Shown here one piece after another: positions 7,711-13,448 of a DNA stretch of 14,481 bases. The notes under the pieces are model-generated. The model saw only the letters and a program-made list of their open reading frames with translations. It was not told the DNA's origin and ran no database searches. Position 1 is the stretch's first letter. Each line of letters starts with the position of its first letter. The translations under genes and the position numbers were made by a program. Source of the DNA: Mageeibacillus sp. UBA1243 (lineage in GTDB: Bacteria > Bacillota > Clostridia > UBA1212); contig DBWH01000030.1 of NCBI GenBank assembly GCA_002308595.1, forward strand, positions 1-14,481. Direction: 5' to 3'.

Positions 7711-9284
7711 GACAGACCACCCCCTGAAGCATTTTCGGGGCCTCTGTACGAAAGGCTCTCCAGAATGTCATCCTGCGAGATTGAATCCCTGCCGTCAAGG
7801 TCGGCTATCGTCCTTGCCACCTTTACTATCTTCTCATACGACCTCACGCTGAAGCCCATGCTGTCGGCCGCCTTTTCAAGTATCTTTCGCGACGGGGCCG
7901 TGAGGGAGCATGCCTTGACGTAACTCACGTTGTCGATGTCTCCGTTTGCCGAAAATCGCTCGCCTGCATACCGCTCGCGCTGAATCTCCCTTGCCTTTAT
8001 AACGCGCTCGCGTATTACGCTTGACGGCTCGTCCCTTTCTGCCCCTATCTTGTCGCCGCTGACGCTGCGCATAACAATTTTAATATCAATCCTGTCAAGG
8101 AGCGCTCCCGATATCCGTGAGGCATACTTGGCGACTTCCCCGGGTTTACACGTGCATCTGCCGGATCCCTCGTATAAGTTTCCGCACGCGCACGGGTTTG
8201 CCGCGCCTATAAATATGAAATCTGCGGGCAGCACCTCGCGCGTGCCGTAGTTGTTTACAAAAACCTTTTTGTCCTCAAGCGGCTGTCTCAGCGTCTCAAC
8301 AACGCTCTTCGGCGTCTCCGAAAGCTCGTCGAAGAATATAACCCCGCAGTGTGCGAGCGAGACCTCGCCGATTTCTACAGGCCTTCCGCCTCCGAGCAGA
8401 GCCGACTTGGTTATCCCGTGGTGAATCGTTCTGAAAGGCCTTGCCATCCTGTTTTCCGCAAAACCGGGGAGCCCGCAGCTGCTGTAAACCTGCATGACCT
8501 CAAAAAACTCTTCGTAACTAAGGTCCGGAAGAATTCCGGCGAAGCATTTTGCAAGCAAAGTTTTTCCGCACCCGGGACTGCCTGTCATAAGCACGTTGTG
8601 CTTTCCCGCAGCCGCAATCTCAAGCGCCCTCTTGGCGCCCTTCTGCCCGTAAACGTCGGCAAAATCGTAATGCGTAAGATCCTCGTTCCCGCCGAATCCG
8701 TCAGCCCTTGACGATAAGCCCCCGTCCTTCCCGAACGCTTCCTTCTTCCTCGCGCATGCTTCCCGAAACTCCCCCCCTTTAAGCTCCATCGCGTCAATCG
8801 CATCCTTCAAATCACCAACAGGATAAACATTAACCCCGGGACACATACACGCCTCCTCATAGTTGCCCTCAGGCACTATGAAGTCCGTTATACCCTCACT
8901 TCTGCCGCACGCGACAGCAGGAAGCACGCCCTTCACAGGCACTACGCTCCCGTCAAGTGACAGCTCGCCGATGACGCCAATGTGTTCATACGCTCCCGGA
9001 GAATCACTCCTCGCCTTCAAAAGCCCCGCCGCAAGCGGCAGATCAAAACCCGTTCCTGTTTTCCTTACATCCGCAGGCGCAAGATTCTGAGTTACATGCC
9101 CGAGAGGCAGCTGAAAACCCCGGTTTGCAACAGCAGACTTAATCCTCTTGCGCGACTCTCTTACCGTCTCGCTCCCGAGCCCCACAATTTCAAAATACGG
9201 TATGCCCTTGGCGATGTCAGTCTCGACTGTGACGCGAAAAGACCTTGTTCCCGACAATCCGAACGTTGTGATCTTCGAAACCAT
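7707..9284 (-). CDS. comM: ComM/YifB family Mg-chelatase-like AAA+ ATPase
   Basis: ComM-type proteins are hexameric AAA+ helicases; in Vibrio ComM drives branch migration of integrating DNA during transformation. The 525 residues match the family length. Residues 1-165 form the N-terminal LonC/S5-like domain, with EIVGLGSETVRESRKRIKSA and PADVRKTGTGFDLPLA. The ATPase core has Walker A GSPGCGKT at 235-242, Walker B VIFFDE at 315-320, the cysteine cluster NPCACG...CTC (Cys365, 367, 377, 379) and the arginine-finger region ALLDRID at 394-400. The C-terminal Mg-chelatase-type helical domain follows from about 425. The ATG has GGAGG ten bases upstream and a near-consensus promoter about 50 bases further up. 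It overlaps dprA by four bases. Its pairing with dprA supports a role in DNA uptake or recombination. Confidence 0.96.
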   Translation of the reverse strand: MVSKITTFGLSGTRSFRVTVETDIAKGIPYFEIVGLGSETVRESRKRIKSAVANRGFQLPLGHVTQNLAPADVRKTGTGFDLPLAAGLLKARSDSPGAYEHIGVIGELSLDGSVVPVKGVLPAVACGRSEGITDFIVPEGNYEEACMCPGVNVYPVGDLKDAIDAMELKGGEFREACARKKEAFGKDGGLSSRADGFGGNEDLTHYDFADVYGQKGAKRALEIAAAGKHNVLMTGSPGCGKTLLAKCFAGILPDLSYEEFFEVMQVYSSCGLPGFAENRMARPFRTIHHGITKSALLGGGRPVEIGEVSLAHCGVIFFDELSETPKSVVETLRQPLEDKKVFVNNYGTREVLPADFIFIGAANPCACGNLYEGSGRCTCKPGEVAKYASRISGALLDRIDIKIVMRSVSGDKIGAERDEPSSVIRERVIKAREIQRERYAGERFSANGDIDNVSYVKACSLTAPSRKILEKAADSMGFSVRSYEKIVKVARTIADLDGRDSISQDDILESLSYRGPENASGGGLS

Positions 9285-9285
9285 A

Positions 9286-9294
9286 TTAGGCTAA
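9286..9294. repeat. Palindromic motif TTAGGCTAA, copy 1, between the comM RBS and start codon
   Basis: This 9-base near-palindrome overlaps the spacer between the comM ribosome binding site and its ATG. The same nine bases recur at 9457-9465 inside a longer 15-base palindrome. No function is known to me; it may be chance. Confidence 0.3.
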
Positions 9295-9341
9295 CCTCCG
9301 CTACGTGATTTGGCGCTGCGTGGAATCGATGAAGTGATGAA

Positions 9342-9370
9342 ATTTTAGTACGAAAAACCGGGCTTGTCAA
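9342..9370 (-). promoter_or_regulatory. SigA-type promoter of comM-dprA
   Basis: A perfect -35 box TTGACA (9370-9365), an exact 17-base spacer and -10 box TAAAAT (9347-9342) face comM. The predicted start is near 9335, leaving a leader of about 50 bases that ends in the GGAGG of comM. This is one of the best-matching promoters in the window and probably drives comM-dprA, with possible read-through into topA and beyond. Confidence 0.85.
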
Positions 9371-9386
9371 CAGCTCGGAAAGACTA

Positions 9387-9414
9387 AAATATTTCCGAAA
9401 AATAGGAAATATTT
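9387..9414. repeat. Perfect 10-bp-arm inverted repeat upstream of the comM promoter
   Basis: The plus strand reads AAATATTTCC, eight bases (GAAAAATA), then GGAAATATTT. The arms are perfectly complementary. The centre is about 65 bases upstream of the predicted comM start and the near edge is 16 bases from the -35 box. It could be a binding site for a dimeric regulator, part of an A/T-rich upstream element, or a weak second terminator for the preceding operon, since a few T residues follow on the minus strand. Confidence 0.5.
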
Positions 9415-9453
9415 CACACTTTATTTTTGAGCATTTAAGCTATTACGTTAAGA

Positions 9454-9468
9454 CGTTTAGGCTAAACG
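9454..9468. repeat. 15-base palindrome with TTAGGCTAA core, copy 2
   Basis: CGTTTAG, a central G, and CTAAACG form a perfect palindrome of seven-base arms. Its core repeats the nine bases found at the comM start. With 9387-9414 it is one of the few structured elements in the 307-base gap between comM and the next gene; the rest of that gap shows nothing I can name beyond the promoter and terminator. Confidence 0.35.
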
Positions 9469-9528
9469 GACGGGCTTGGCGGCAGGCTTGAAATAGTCTT
9501 AAAAAGTGTGCCGGAAAAGGCTCTTGAA

Positions 9529-9557
9529 GAACAAAATAGCGGGCGTTTTCAGCCCGC
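9529..9557 (-). terminator. Intrinsic terminator of the isomerase-dut operon
   Basis: On the minus strand GCGGGC (9557-9552), loop TGAAAAC and GCCCGC (9544-9539) form a perfect all-G/C stem, followed by the T-rich run TATTTTGTTC. It lies 35 bases after the stop of the hypothetical gene and closes the operon. Confidence 0.75.
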
Positions 9558-9591
9558 GGTTTGGTGTATCGGCGGCAGTCGGCCGTGCGAT

Positions 9592-10509
9592 TTAATGCTT
9601 TGTGACCAGTTCAAGCTCGATGTTGAAGAAGGCGTTTCCGAGGCGGTCGGGAGTGAGTTTATTGGCGGGTACGGTGATTTCTTCGCCGCCGGCAAAAACT
9701 AACCTGAGCGTTTTTTCGGAGGAAAAACTGAAGGATTGTTCGGGAAGGAAAGGCCAGGCAACGATGCCGCTCTTCCTGATGTTTTCCTTGATTGCCCTCA
9801 CGGTTTCGGCGTCGACGGGCTTTTCGCTCTCGTAGACCTTGGGGTCGCCGTAGCAGGCCTGCTTTTTGTTTAAAGCTGTGCCGTCGGGGTTTACCGTCAG
9901 GCAGGCCCTGGTGAAGATACCTTCCTTGCGGGTCTCCTCAAACTCAATACGTTTTAACGTTTCAACGTCAGGGAGCGCGGCGCGAGGTTTTTTCAGAAGC
10001 TTTTTGAAAAGGCGGTCGATTGCCTTGGCGGTGTTGAGAGAAAAGACGGGAGACTGGTTGTCGGAAAAAGAGATGGTCTCGCCGCTTGCGTACATGATTC
10101 TGACGCTGCCGCCAAAATTTTCCGGAAGCCCGTGCGTCTTCGAAAAATGACCGTTATCGGCAATGAAATTCTGCTCGACAGTAAGGGCATCGAGCGCGGC
10201 GGAGGCGTTTTCCTTTATGAAAGCCCAATCGGATTTCGTGTCACGCGGGTGGAAGTCATTGGCGTATTCGTAATAGACAAAGGTTCCGCGGTCGGACGGG
10301 GCGGCATATGCGGACACAAACGTAAGGTCGCTGTCGTCCGAGACAAAGCCGAGCGCAGACTCAGCGGTGAAAAGTACTATGTCGTGCGAAGAAATCTCCT
10401 TAGGCGCCTTCCGGTCGAGAGTTTCAGTTCTCCCGCCGCACTCGCCGTCGCGGGGTTCTCTGATCACAACCGTATCCGAATCGATTCCTTTACTGCAGAA
10501 GTTTTGCAA
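9592..10509 (-). CDS. Unrecognised cytoplasmic protein with an internal repeat
   Basis: I do not recognise this family. The frame is open from a TTG at 10626, but that start would overlap dut by 71 bases. I chose the TTG at 10509, which has GGAAGGGGGA six bases upstream and gives 305 residues; no in-frame ATG exists in the N-terminal part. There is no signal peptide or membrane segment. The protein seems to contain two copies of one pattern: a helical stretch followed by a beta hairpin, SVRIMYASGETIS and later TLRLVFAGGEEIT, each followed by an Asn/Pro turn (DNQSP and ANKLTP). Between the first helices and hairpin is DNGHFSKTHGLPENFGG, which resembles a pattern I recall from unnamed clostridial proteins. 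It is the last gene of the isomerase-dut operon and ends at a terminator. Gene reality is well supported by length and position; function is unknown. Confidence 0.75.
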   Translation of the reverse strand: MQNFCSKGIDSDTVVIREPRDGECGGRTETLDRKAPKEISSHDIVLFTAESALGFVSDDSDLTFVSAYAAPSDRGTFVYYEYANDFHPRDTKSDWAFIKENASAALDALTVEQNFIADNGHFSKTHGLPENFGGSVRIMYASGETISFSDNQSPVFSLNTAKAIDRLFKKLLKKPRAALPDVETLKRIEFEETRKEGIFTRACLTVNPDGTALNKKQACYGDPKVYESEKPVDAETVRAIKENIRKSGIVAWPFLPEQSFSFSSEKTLRLVFAGGEEITVPANKLTPDRLGNAFFNIELELVTKH

Positions 10510-10555
10510 AGCAAGTCCCCCTTCCGTTAAACCGCCGAAGCAATCGGCATTTAAA

Positions 10556-11020
10556 TTATTTTCTTCCTGTGGAGCCGAATCCGCCCTCTCCGCGAACGGT
10601 CTCCGCAAGGCTGTCGGTCTCTTCAAAAATTCCCTTTATATAGGGCATAAATATGATTTGGGCAATGCGCTCGCCGGGCAGTATCTCGCGCTCCTCGCAG
10701 CCGTGGTTGTGCATCATCACGGTGATTTCGCCGCGGTAGTCGCTGTCGATAACGCCCACCTTGTTTGCAGGGGCAAGGTCTCTTTTTGACGCAAGGCCCG
10801 AGCGCCCGAACACAAGCCCCGTGAGGCCCGTCGGAATTTCAAGCGCGATGCCCGTCCCTATCGCCAAGGTCTCTCCCGGCTTTATCCTAACAGGCTCATC
10901 GACGGCTGCGACAAGGTCCGCCCCGGCCGAAAAATCCGTCCCGTAGACGGGTACAGCGGCGGATGCGCGAAGTTTTTTGAGTTTTATTTTGGCGGTTTTA
11001 ATCTGATCTTTATTATCCAT
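10556..11020 (-). CDS. dut: Deoxyuridine 5'-triphosphate nucleotidohydrolase (dUTPase)
   Basis: Dut hydrolyses dUTP to dUMP and pyrophosphate, keeping uracil out of DNA and supplying dUMP for thymidylate synthesis. The enzyme is a cytoplasmic homotrimer. All five trimeric dUTPase motifs are present in 154 residues: GTDFSAGADL at 28-37, GRSGLASKRDL at 72-82, NKVGVIDSDYRGEI at 86-99 (catalytic Asp92 and base-stacking Tyr95), PGERIAQIIF at 115-124, and the C-terminal RGEGGFGSTG at 143-152 that closes over the nucleotide. The length is normal. The start is 27 bases after the isomerase stop, but no Shine-Dalgarno sequence is visible there, only an A-rich run before the ATG. An N-terminal stretch of about 12 Lys-rich residues precedes the first strand. 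Confidence 0.97.
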   Translation of the reverse strand: MDNKDQIKTAKIKLKKLRASAAVPVYGTDFSAGADLVAAVDEPVRIKPGETLAIGTGIALEIPTGLTGLVFGRSGLASKRDLAPANKVGVIDSDYRGEITVMMHNHGCEEREILPGERIAQIIFMPYIKGIFEETDSLAETVRGEGGFGSTGRK

Positions 11021-11027
11021 TTTTTGA

Positions 11028-11051
11028 TTACGTTTCAGCTTACTGTTTCAG
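11028..11051. repeat. Short tandem repeat between the isomerase and dut
   Basis: TTACGTTTCAG (11028-11038) and TTACTGTTTCAG (11040-11051) are near-identical neighbours that fill most of the 27-base gap and overlap the isomerase stop. They may reflect a small duplication. No role is evident. Confidence 0.4.
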
Positions 11052-11626
11052 TCTTCGGGTTTGGTCTCAAGCTTAAGCGGGAAATCGCCGAGGTGCTTCA
11101 GCTTAAACCCGTTGGCCTTGTACTCTTCATAGTTAAACGCTTCGAGCTCGTCAATCGCGAGTTTGTGGAACTCGTAGAAATTCTTCCACCACTCGTAGCC
11201 CGAGCCGAGGGAGGCGCCGAGGTATGCATCGGCAATGTCGCAGCCCATCTGCGGGGCAACGTAAAAAGCACCCATCGCGAGGACGTTGACGCCGTTGCCG
11301 GTAATCGCCCTCAAGGCCGCCGGGACGCTCTCTACAACGCCTGCGTGAACGTGAGGACACTTGCTTGCCGCGATGTGGATACCCATGCCCGTGCCGCAGA
11401 AAACGAGAGCACGCTCAAATTCGCCCTCCGAGATCATACTTCCGACTCTGAGGCCTATGCGATGAAACATGAGATCCGTGTCCCTGTCCGGGTCGCTTTC
11501 CTCAACAACACCGACGTCCGTAATCTTCCAGCCTTTTTTGCGAAGAGGCGCGCACACAGCCTCTTTCAGCGGATAGCCCGCAAAATCGGCGCCGACAACG
11601 AGATACTTATCCTTGACAGTCTTCAT
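11048..11626 (-). CDS. Divergent RpiB/LacA/LacB-family sugar-phosphate isomerase
   Basis: The family interconverts aldose and ketose phosphates, such as ribose-5-phosphate/ribulose-5-phosphate. Starting at the ATG at 11626 (192 residues; a TTG lies six bases upstream, both after AAGGAGG) I see VVGADFAGYPLKEAV at 10-24, ITDVGVV at 35-41, the conserved FCGTGMGIHIAASK with the active-site Cys77, and NVLAMG at 114-119. Three features are unusual. The SDHAG or CDHVG motif reads ADFAG, so its His is Phe. The ring-opening His (His99 in E. coli RpiB, before ND.NVL) is absent; the aligned stretch reads TGNGVNVL. A C-terminal extension of about 40 residues follows GYEWWKNF, whereas RpiB is about 150 residues. 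I infer a substrate other than ribose-5-phosphate, possibly one that is already open-chain such as a tetrulose phosphate. It leads an operon with dut and has a strong promoter. Confidence 0.85.
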   Translation of the reverse strand: MKTVKDKYLVVGADFAGYPLKEAVCAPLRKKGWKITDVGVVEESDPDRDTDLMFHRIGLRVGSMISEGEFERALVFCGTGMGIHIAASKCPHVHAGVVESVPAALRAITGNGVNVLAMGAFYVAPQMGCDIADAYLGASLGSGYEWWKNFYEFHKLAIDELEAFNYEEYKANGFKLKHLGDFPLKLETKPED

Positions 11627-11657
11627 CGCCAATGAACCTCCTTCGTTTCATGCTGAA

Positions 11658-11686
11658 ATTATACAAAAATCCGCCCCTCTTGTAAA
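11658..11686 (-). promoter_or_regulatory. SigA-type promoter of the isomerase-dut operon
   Basis: TTTACA (11686-11681), a 17-base spacer and a perfect TATAAT (11663-11658) face the isomerase gene. The predicted start is near 11651, giving a leader of about 25 bases that contains AAGGAGG. The copy of the insertion-sequence target duplication ends seven bases upstream of the -35 box. Confidence 0.85.
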
Positions 11687-11693
11687 ACGGTAA

Positions 11694-11702
11694 AAAAACA
11701 GT
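11694..11702. repeat. Target site duplication, left copy
   Basis: AAAAACAGT directly abuts the left inverted repeat of the insertion sequence and is identical to 13363-13371. Nine bases is the duplication length expected for ISLre2-family elements. Confidence 0.85.
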
Positions 11703-11726
11703 GTCGGTGTCAAGTTTCGACGGAGA
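11703..11726 (+). repeat. Left terminal inverted repeat of the insertion sequence
   Basis: This end, downstream of the transposase, matches the complement of 13339-13362 at 17 of 24 positions, including an unbroken inner block GACGGAGA and an outer GTGT. Confidence 0.85.
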
Positions 11727-11753
11727 AGTGACATTTTTTCTTGGCTTGTCACT
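11727..11753. repeat. Subterminal 7-bp inverted repeat inside the left end
   Basis: AGTGACA and TGTCACT are separated by 13 bases just inside the left terminal repeat. It may be a transposase-binding site or a weak stem after the transposase gene. No T-run follows on the minus strand, so it is a poor intrinsic terminator. Confidence 0.4.
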
Positions 11754-11779
11754 CTCTGAAAGATCTTCCAATAATCCCT

Positions 11780-13237
11780 TCATAACCCTTGTGAGGAAAT
11801 ACGCTTAATGAATTGTTGCACTCCTCCGCTGACATCAATTATGGTGTCAGGGACATTCTTACAATACTTCTCTTTAAACCATTTCTCAATTTCCTCCTCT
11901 GCTTCCGTAAAGTATTTTTCATACTTCTCATATCCGGTTTCCTTTCTTTTTTTGAGCACGTTGAGCTCCTGCTTTTTACTCGCAATGCTTGTGTTAATAT
12001 CTTCTCTCGTAACTTTGAATCCATTGGCTCTGTACGCGCGAAGCATTGCCATTACATCAAGCCCCCGCTCCGACCAGGCACACGGAGTCCTACTTAATCT
12101 TTCTGACAATACATGACTCACCATTGGTTCCGTGCAGCTTCCACACACGTTTAGAACCTTACGGTTCACTATGCCTGTCCATTGTGCCATAAAGAAGCTA
12201 AGCTGCTCGATTAGCTTGCTTTTTTGCCTTTTGTTGATTCTCTGTATTAATGGAGCTTTGACAAATGTGTTGTAAAAGCTATTCTTGTCATTGTGGTTTA
12301 TACAGTCATATAACTTGGAAATGGTCTCGGTTTCAAAAAACGAAGCCAGTTCCTTAAATCTCTTTGTAATGTGAAATTCATCCATTACAAAGGTGGCATT
12401 TGGAAACACATTCTTGTACTCACGAATCCAACTTCCTCCGTCAGCATGTACATATATGTCCGCTTTTGAAAGATCATATTTCCTGTCTGCAACGGCATAC
12501 AACTGATTGAAAGTCACTTTTGGCTTTTGCTTGTATGCAGCTATATATAGAGGATTCTTGACCTTGTGCCTTTTAGGGTTTGATTTATCTATGCCTTCGG
12601 ACATTACAATCATGGGAACCATAACGCTTTTCTTTCCGTTATTGCCATGAACATTGACATGATCTTCGTCTGCAAAGAAATGCAACTCCTTCACAGGCGT
12701 TCTGGTCAACGGAACATCTGCAACCACTTCTTTGAGAGAATGCGTCCTGTTTTTGAGCGTTTGTCTGCTCATGTTTACACCAACTCTATCAATAGCCTTT
12801 TGATAAGACATCTCAGCTGCGTAGTTCACAGCTTCCGCTGCAACACATTTTGAAATCCTCTCTCTGGAATCAATCTTCATAACTTTATCCAGCAGAAAAA
12901 CATACCCTCCGTCCTTGCTTCGGTAATGTGTACGTGTAAAGTTGATATCTCCTACAGCCGTTGTGTATGTTCTGGGAATATCATTTTCTTTGACGAGATA
13001 GCCGTCTTTTTTTCTTTCGGCTGAATCCTTGATCAGCGTGTCAACTTTAATCATAAACTGACCAAGTTGCTCTGCAAGAACCGGCATGACGGCATTGCGG
13101 AGATTTAAAGCCATATCATCTAAACTACCGACTTTACACGGAACTCTGACACTAATGTCGAAAAAAACCGTTGACTCTAAATCAGCGTTTTCGCTGTTTT
13201 GTTCTGATGAAATTTGTGATAAAATGTGCCTGTCCAT
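11780..13237 (-). CDS. ISLre2-family transposase (UPF0236 type)
   Basis: This DDE-type transposase moves the surrounding element. I chose the ATG at 13237 (485 residues) because GGAGG lies eight bases upstream. The frame is open to an ATG at 13282, but those extra 15 residues lack a ribosome binding site and contain the binding site of the chosen start. Family marks are the N-terminal zinc-free region with TAVGDINFTRTHYRSKDG, the FFADEDHVNVHG motif (Asp190 and Asp192), YVHADGGSWI (Asp266), FVMDEFHITKRF, and GSCTEPMVSHVLSERLSRTP (Glu370) followed by AWSERGLDVMAMLRAY. The catalytic triad is probably one of the first two Asp, then Asp266 and Glu370. A Lys/Glu-rich helical stretch follows. No frameshift or internal stop is present, so the enzyme may be active. 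Confidence 0.93.
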   Translation of the reverse strand: MDRHILSQISSEQNSENADLESTVFFDISVRVPCKVGSLDDMALNLRNAVMPVLAEQLGQFMIKVDTLIKDSAERKKDGYLVKENDIPRTYTTAVGDINFTRTHYRSKDGGYVFLLDKVMKIDSRERISKCVAAEAVNYAAEMSYQKAIDRVGVNMSRQTLKNRTHSLKEVVADVPLTRTPVKELHFFADEDHVNVHGNNGKKSVMVPMIVMSEGIDKSNPKRHKVKNPLYIAAYKQKPKVTFNQLYAVADRKYDLSKADIYVHADGGSWIREYKNVFPNATFVMDEFHITKRFKELASFFETETISKLYDCINHNDKNSFYNTFVKAPLIQRINKRQKSKLIEQLSFFMAQWTGIVNRKVLNVCGSCTEPMVSHVLSERLSRTPCAWSERGLDVMAMLRAYRANGFKVTREDINTSIASKKQELNVLKKRKETGYEKYEKYFTEAEEEIEKWFKEKYCKNVPDTIIDVSGGVQQFIKRISSQGL

Positions 13238-13290
13238 AGGGTTCGCCTCCTTGAAGTTTTTTAGGCACATTAAGCATATCATAAAGGCGG

Positions 13291-13319
13291 ATTCTATGGA
13301 TATCTTTTTTTGCCGTCAA
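13291..13319 (-). promoter_or_regulatory. Promoter of the transposase
   Basis: TTGACG (13319-13314), a 17-base spacer and TAGAAT (13296-13291) lie inside the right end of the element. The predicted start is near 13284, giving a leader of about 47 bases before the chosen ATG. It supports the downstream start, since the 13282 ATG would have almost no leader. Confidence 0.7.
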
Positions 13320-13338
13320 TCAACCTTACTGCCAAAAA

Positions 13339-13362
13339 TCTCCGTCATAATTTTACACTATC
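13339..13362 (-). repeat. Right terminal inverted repeat of the insertion sequence
   Basis: This end, upstream of the transposase promoter, is the partner of 11703-11726 with 17 of 24 matching positions. The seven mismatches cluster in the outer half, leaving an inner eight-base perfect block. Confidence 0.85.
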
Positions 13363-13371
13363 AAAAACAGT
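13363..13371. repeat. Target site duplication, right copy
   Basis: AAAAACAGT follows the right inverted repeat and equals 11694-11702. Its CAGT is the first part of the 13368-13401 hairpin stem. Confidence 0.85.
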
Positions 13372-13401
13372 TACAGCGCCTCTTCCGGCAAACTGTAACT
13401 G
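13363..13401 (-). terminator. Intrinsic terminator of the lipoprotein gene, at the insertion site
   Basis: On the minus strand CAGTTACAG (13401-13393) and CTGTAACTG (13376-13368) pair perfectly over nine bases. Inside lies a possible second stem GCC/GGC, and five T residues (13367-13363) follow before the insertion sequence begins. It is 47 bases after the lipoprotein stop. The last nine bases of the structure are the insertion target duplication. Confidence 0.8.
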
Positions 13402-13448
13402 TCTTCCTTTACTTAATACTAAATGTCAAACACCCGTTAAGCTTTTCT

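Larger units (their letters stand above)
11703..13362 (-). mobile_element. ISLre2-family insertion sequence, 1660 bp, apparently complete
   Basis: The element carries one transposase gene (11780-13237), imperfect 24-bp terminal inverted repeats matching at 17 positions, and a perfect 9-bp target duplication on both sides. Its length fits the 1.5-2 kb of the family. It is visibly more A/T-rich than the flanking genes, as expected for recently acquired DNA. The target was the base of the intrinsic terminator of the lipoprotein gene: on the minus strand the duplicated bases are ACTGTTTTT, the end of the stem plus the U-tract, so the hairpin and U-tract survive upstream of the element. Removing the element and one duplication restores a terminator with seven T residues followed directly by the isomerase promoter. 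The presence of both repeats, both duplications and an open transposase suggests recent insertion. Confidence 0.9.

Noticed and set aside
10510..10626. Longer start for the hypothetical gene
   Set aside because: It would overlap dut by 71 bases and has no ribosome binding site; the TTG at 10509 has a strong one.
13238..13282. Longer transposase start giving 500 residues
   Set aside because: No ribosome binding site precedes it, and GGAGG for the 13237 ATG lies inside the extra stretch.
11707..13358. Shorter insertion-sequence boundaries starting at GTGT
   Set aside because: These ends are not flanked by a duplication, whereas moving each end out by four bases gives a perfect 9-bp duplication.
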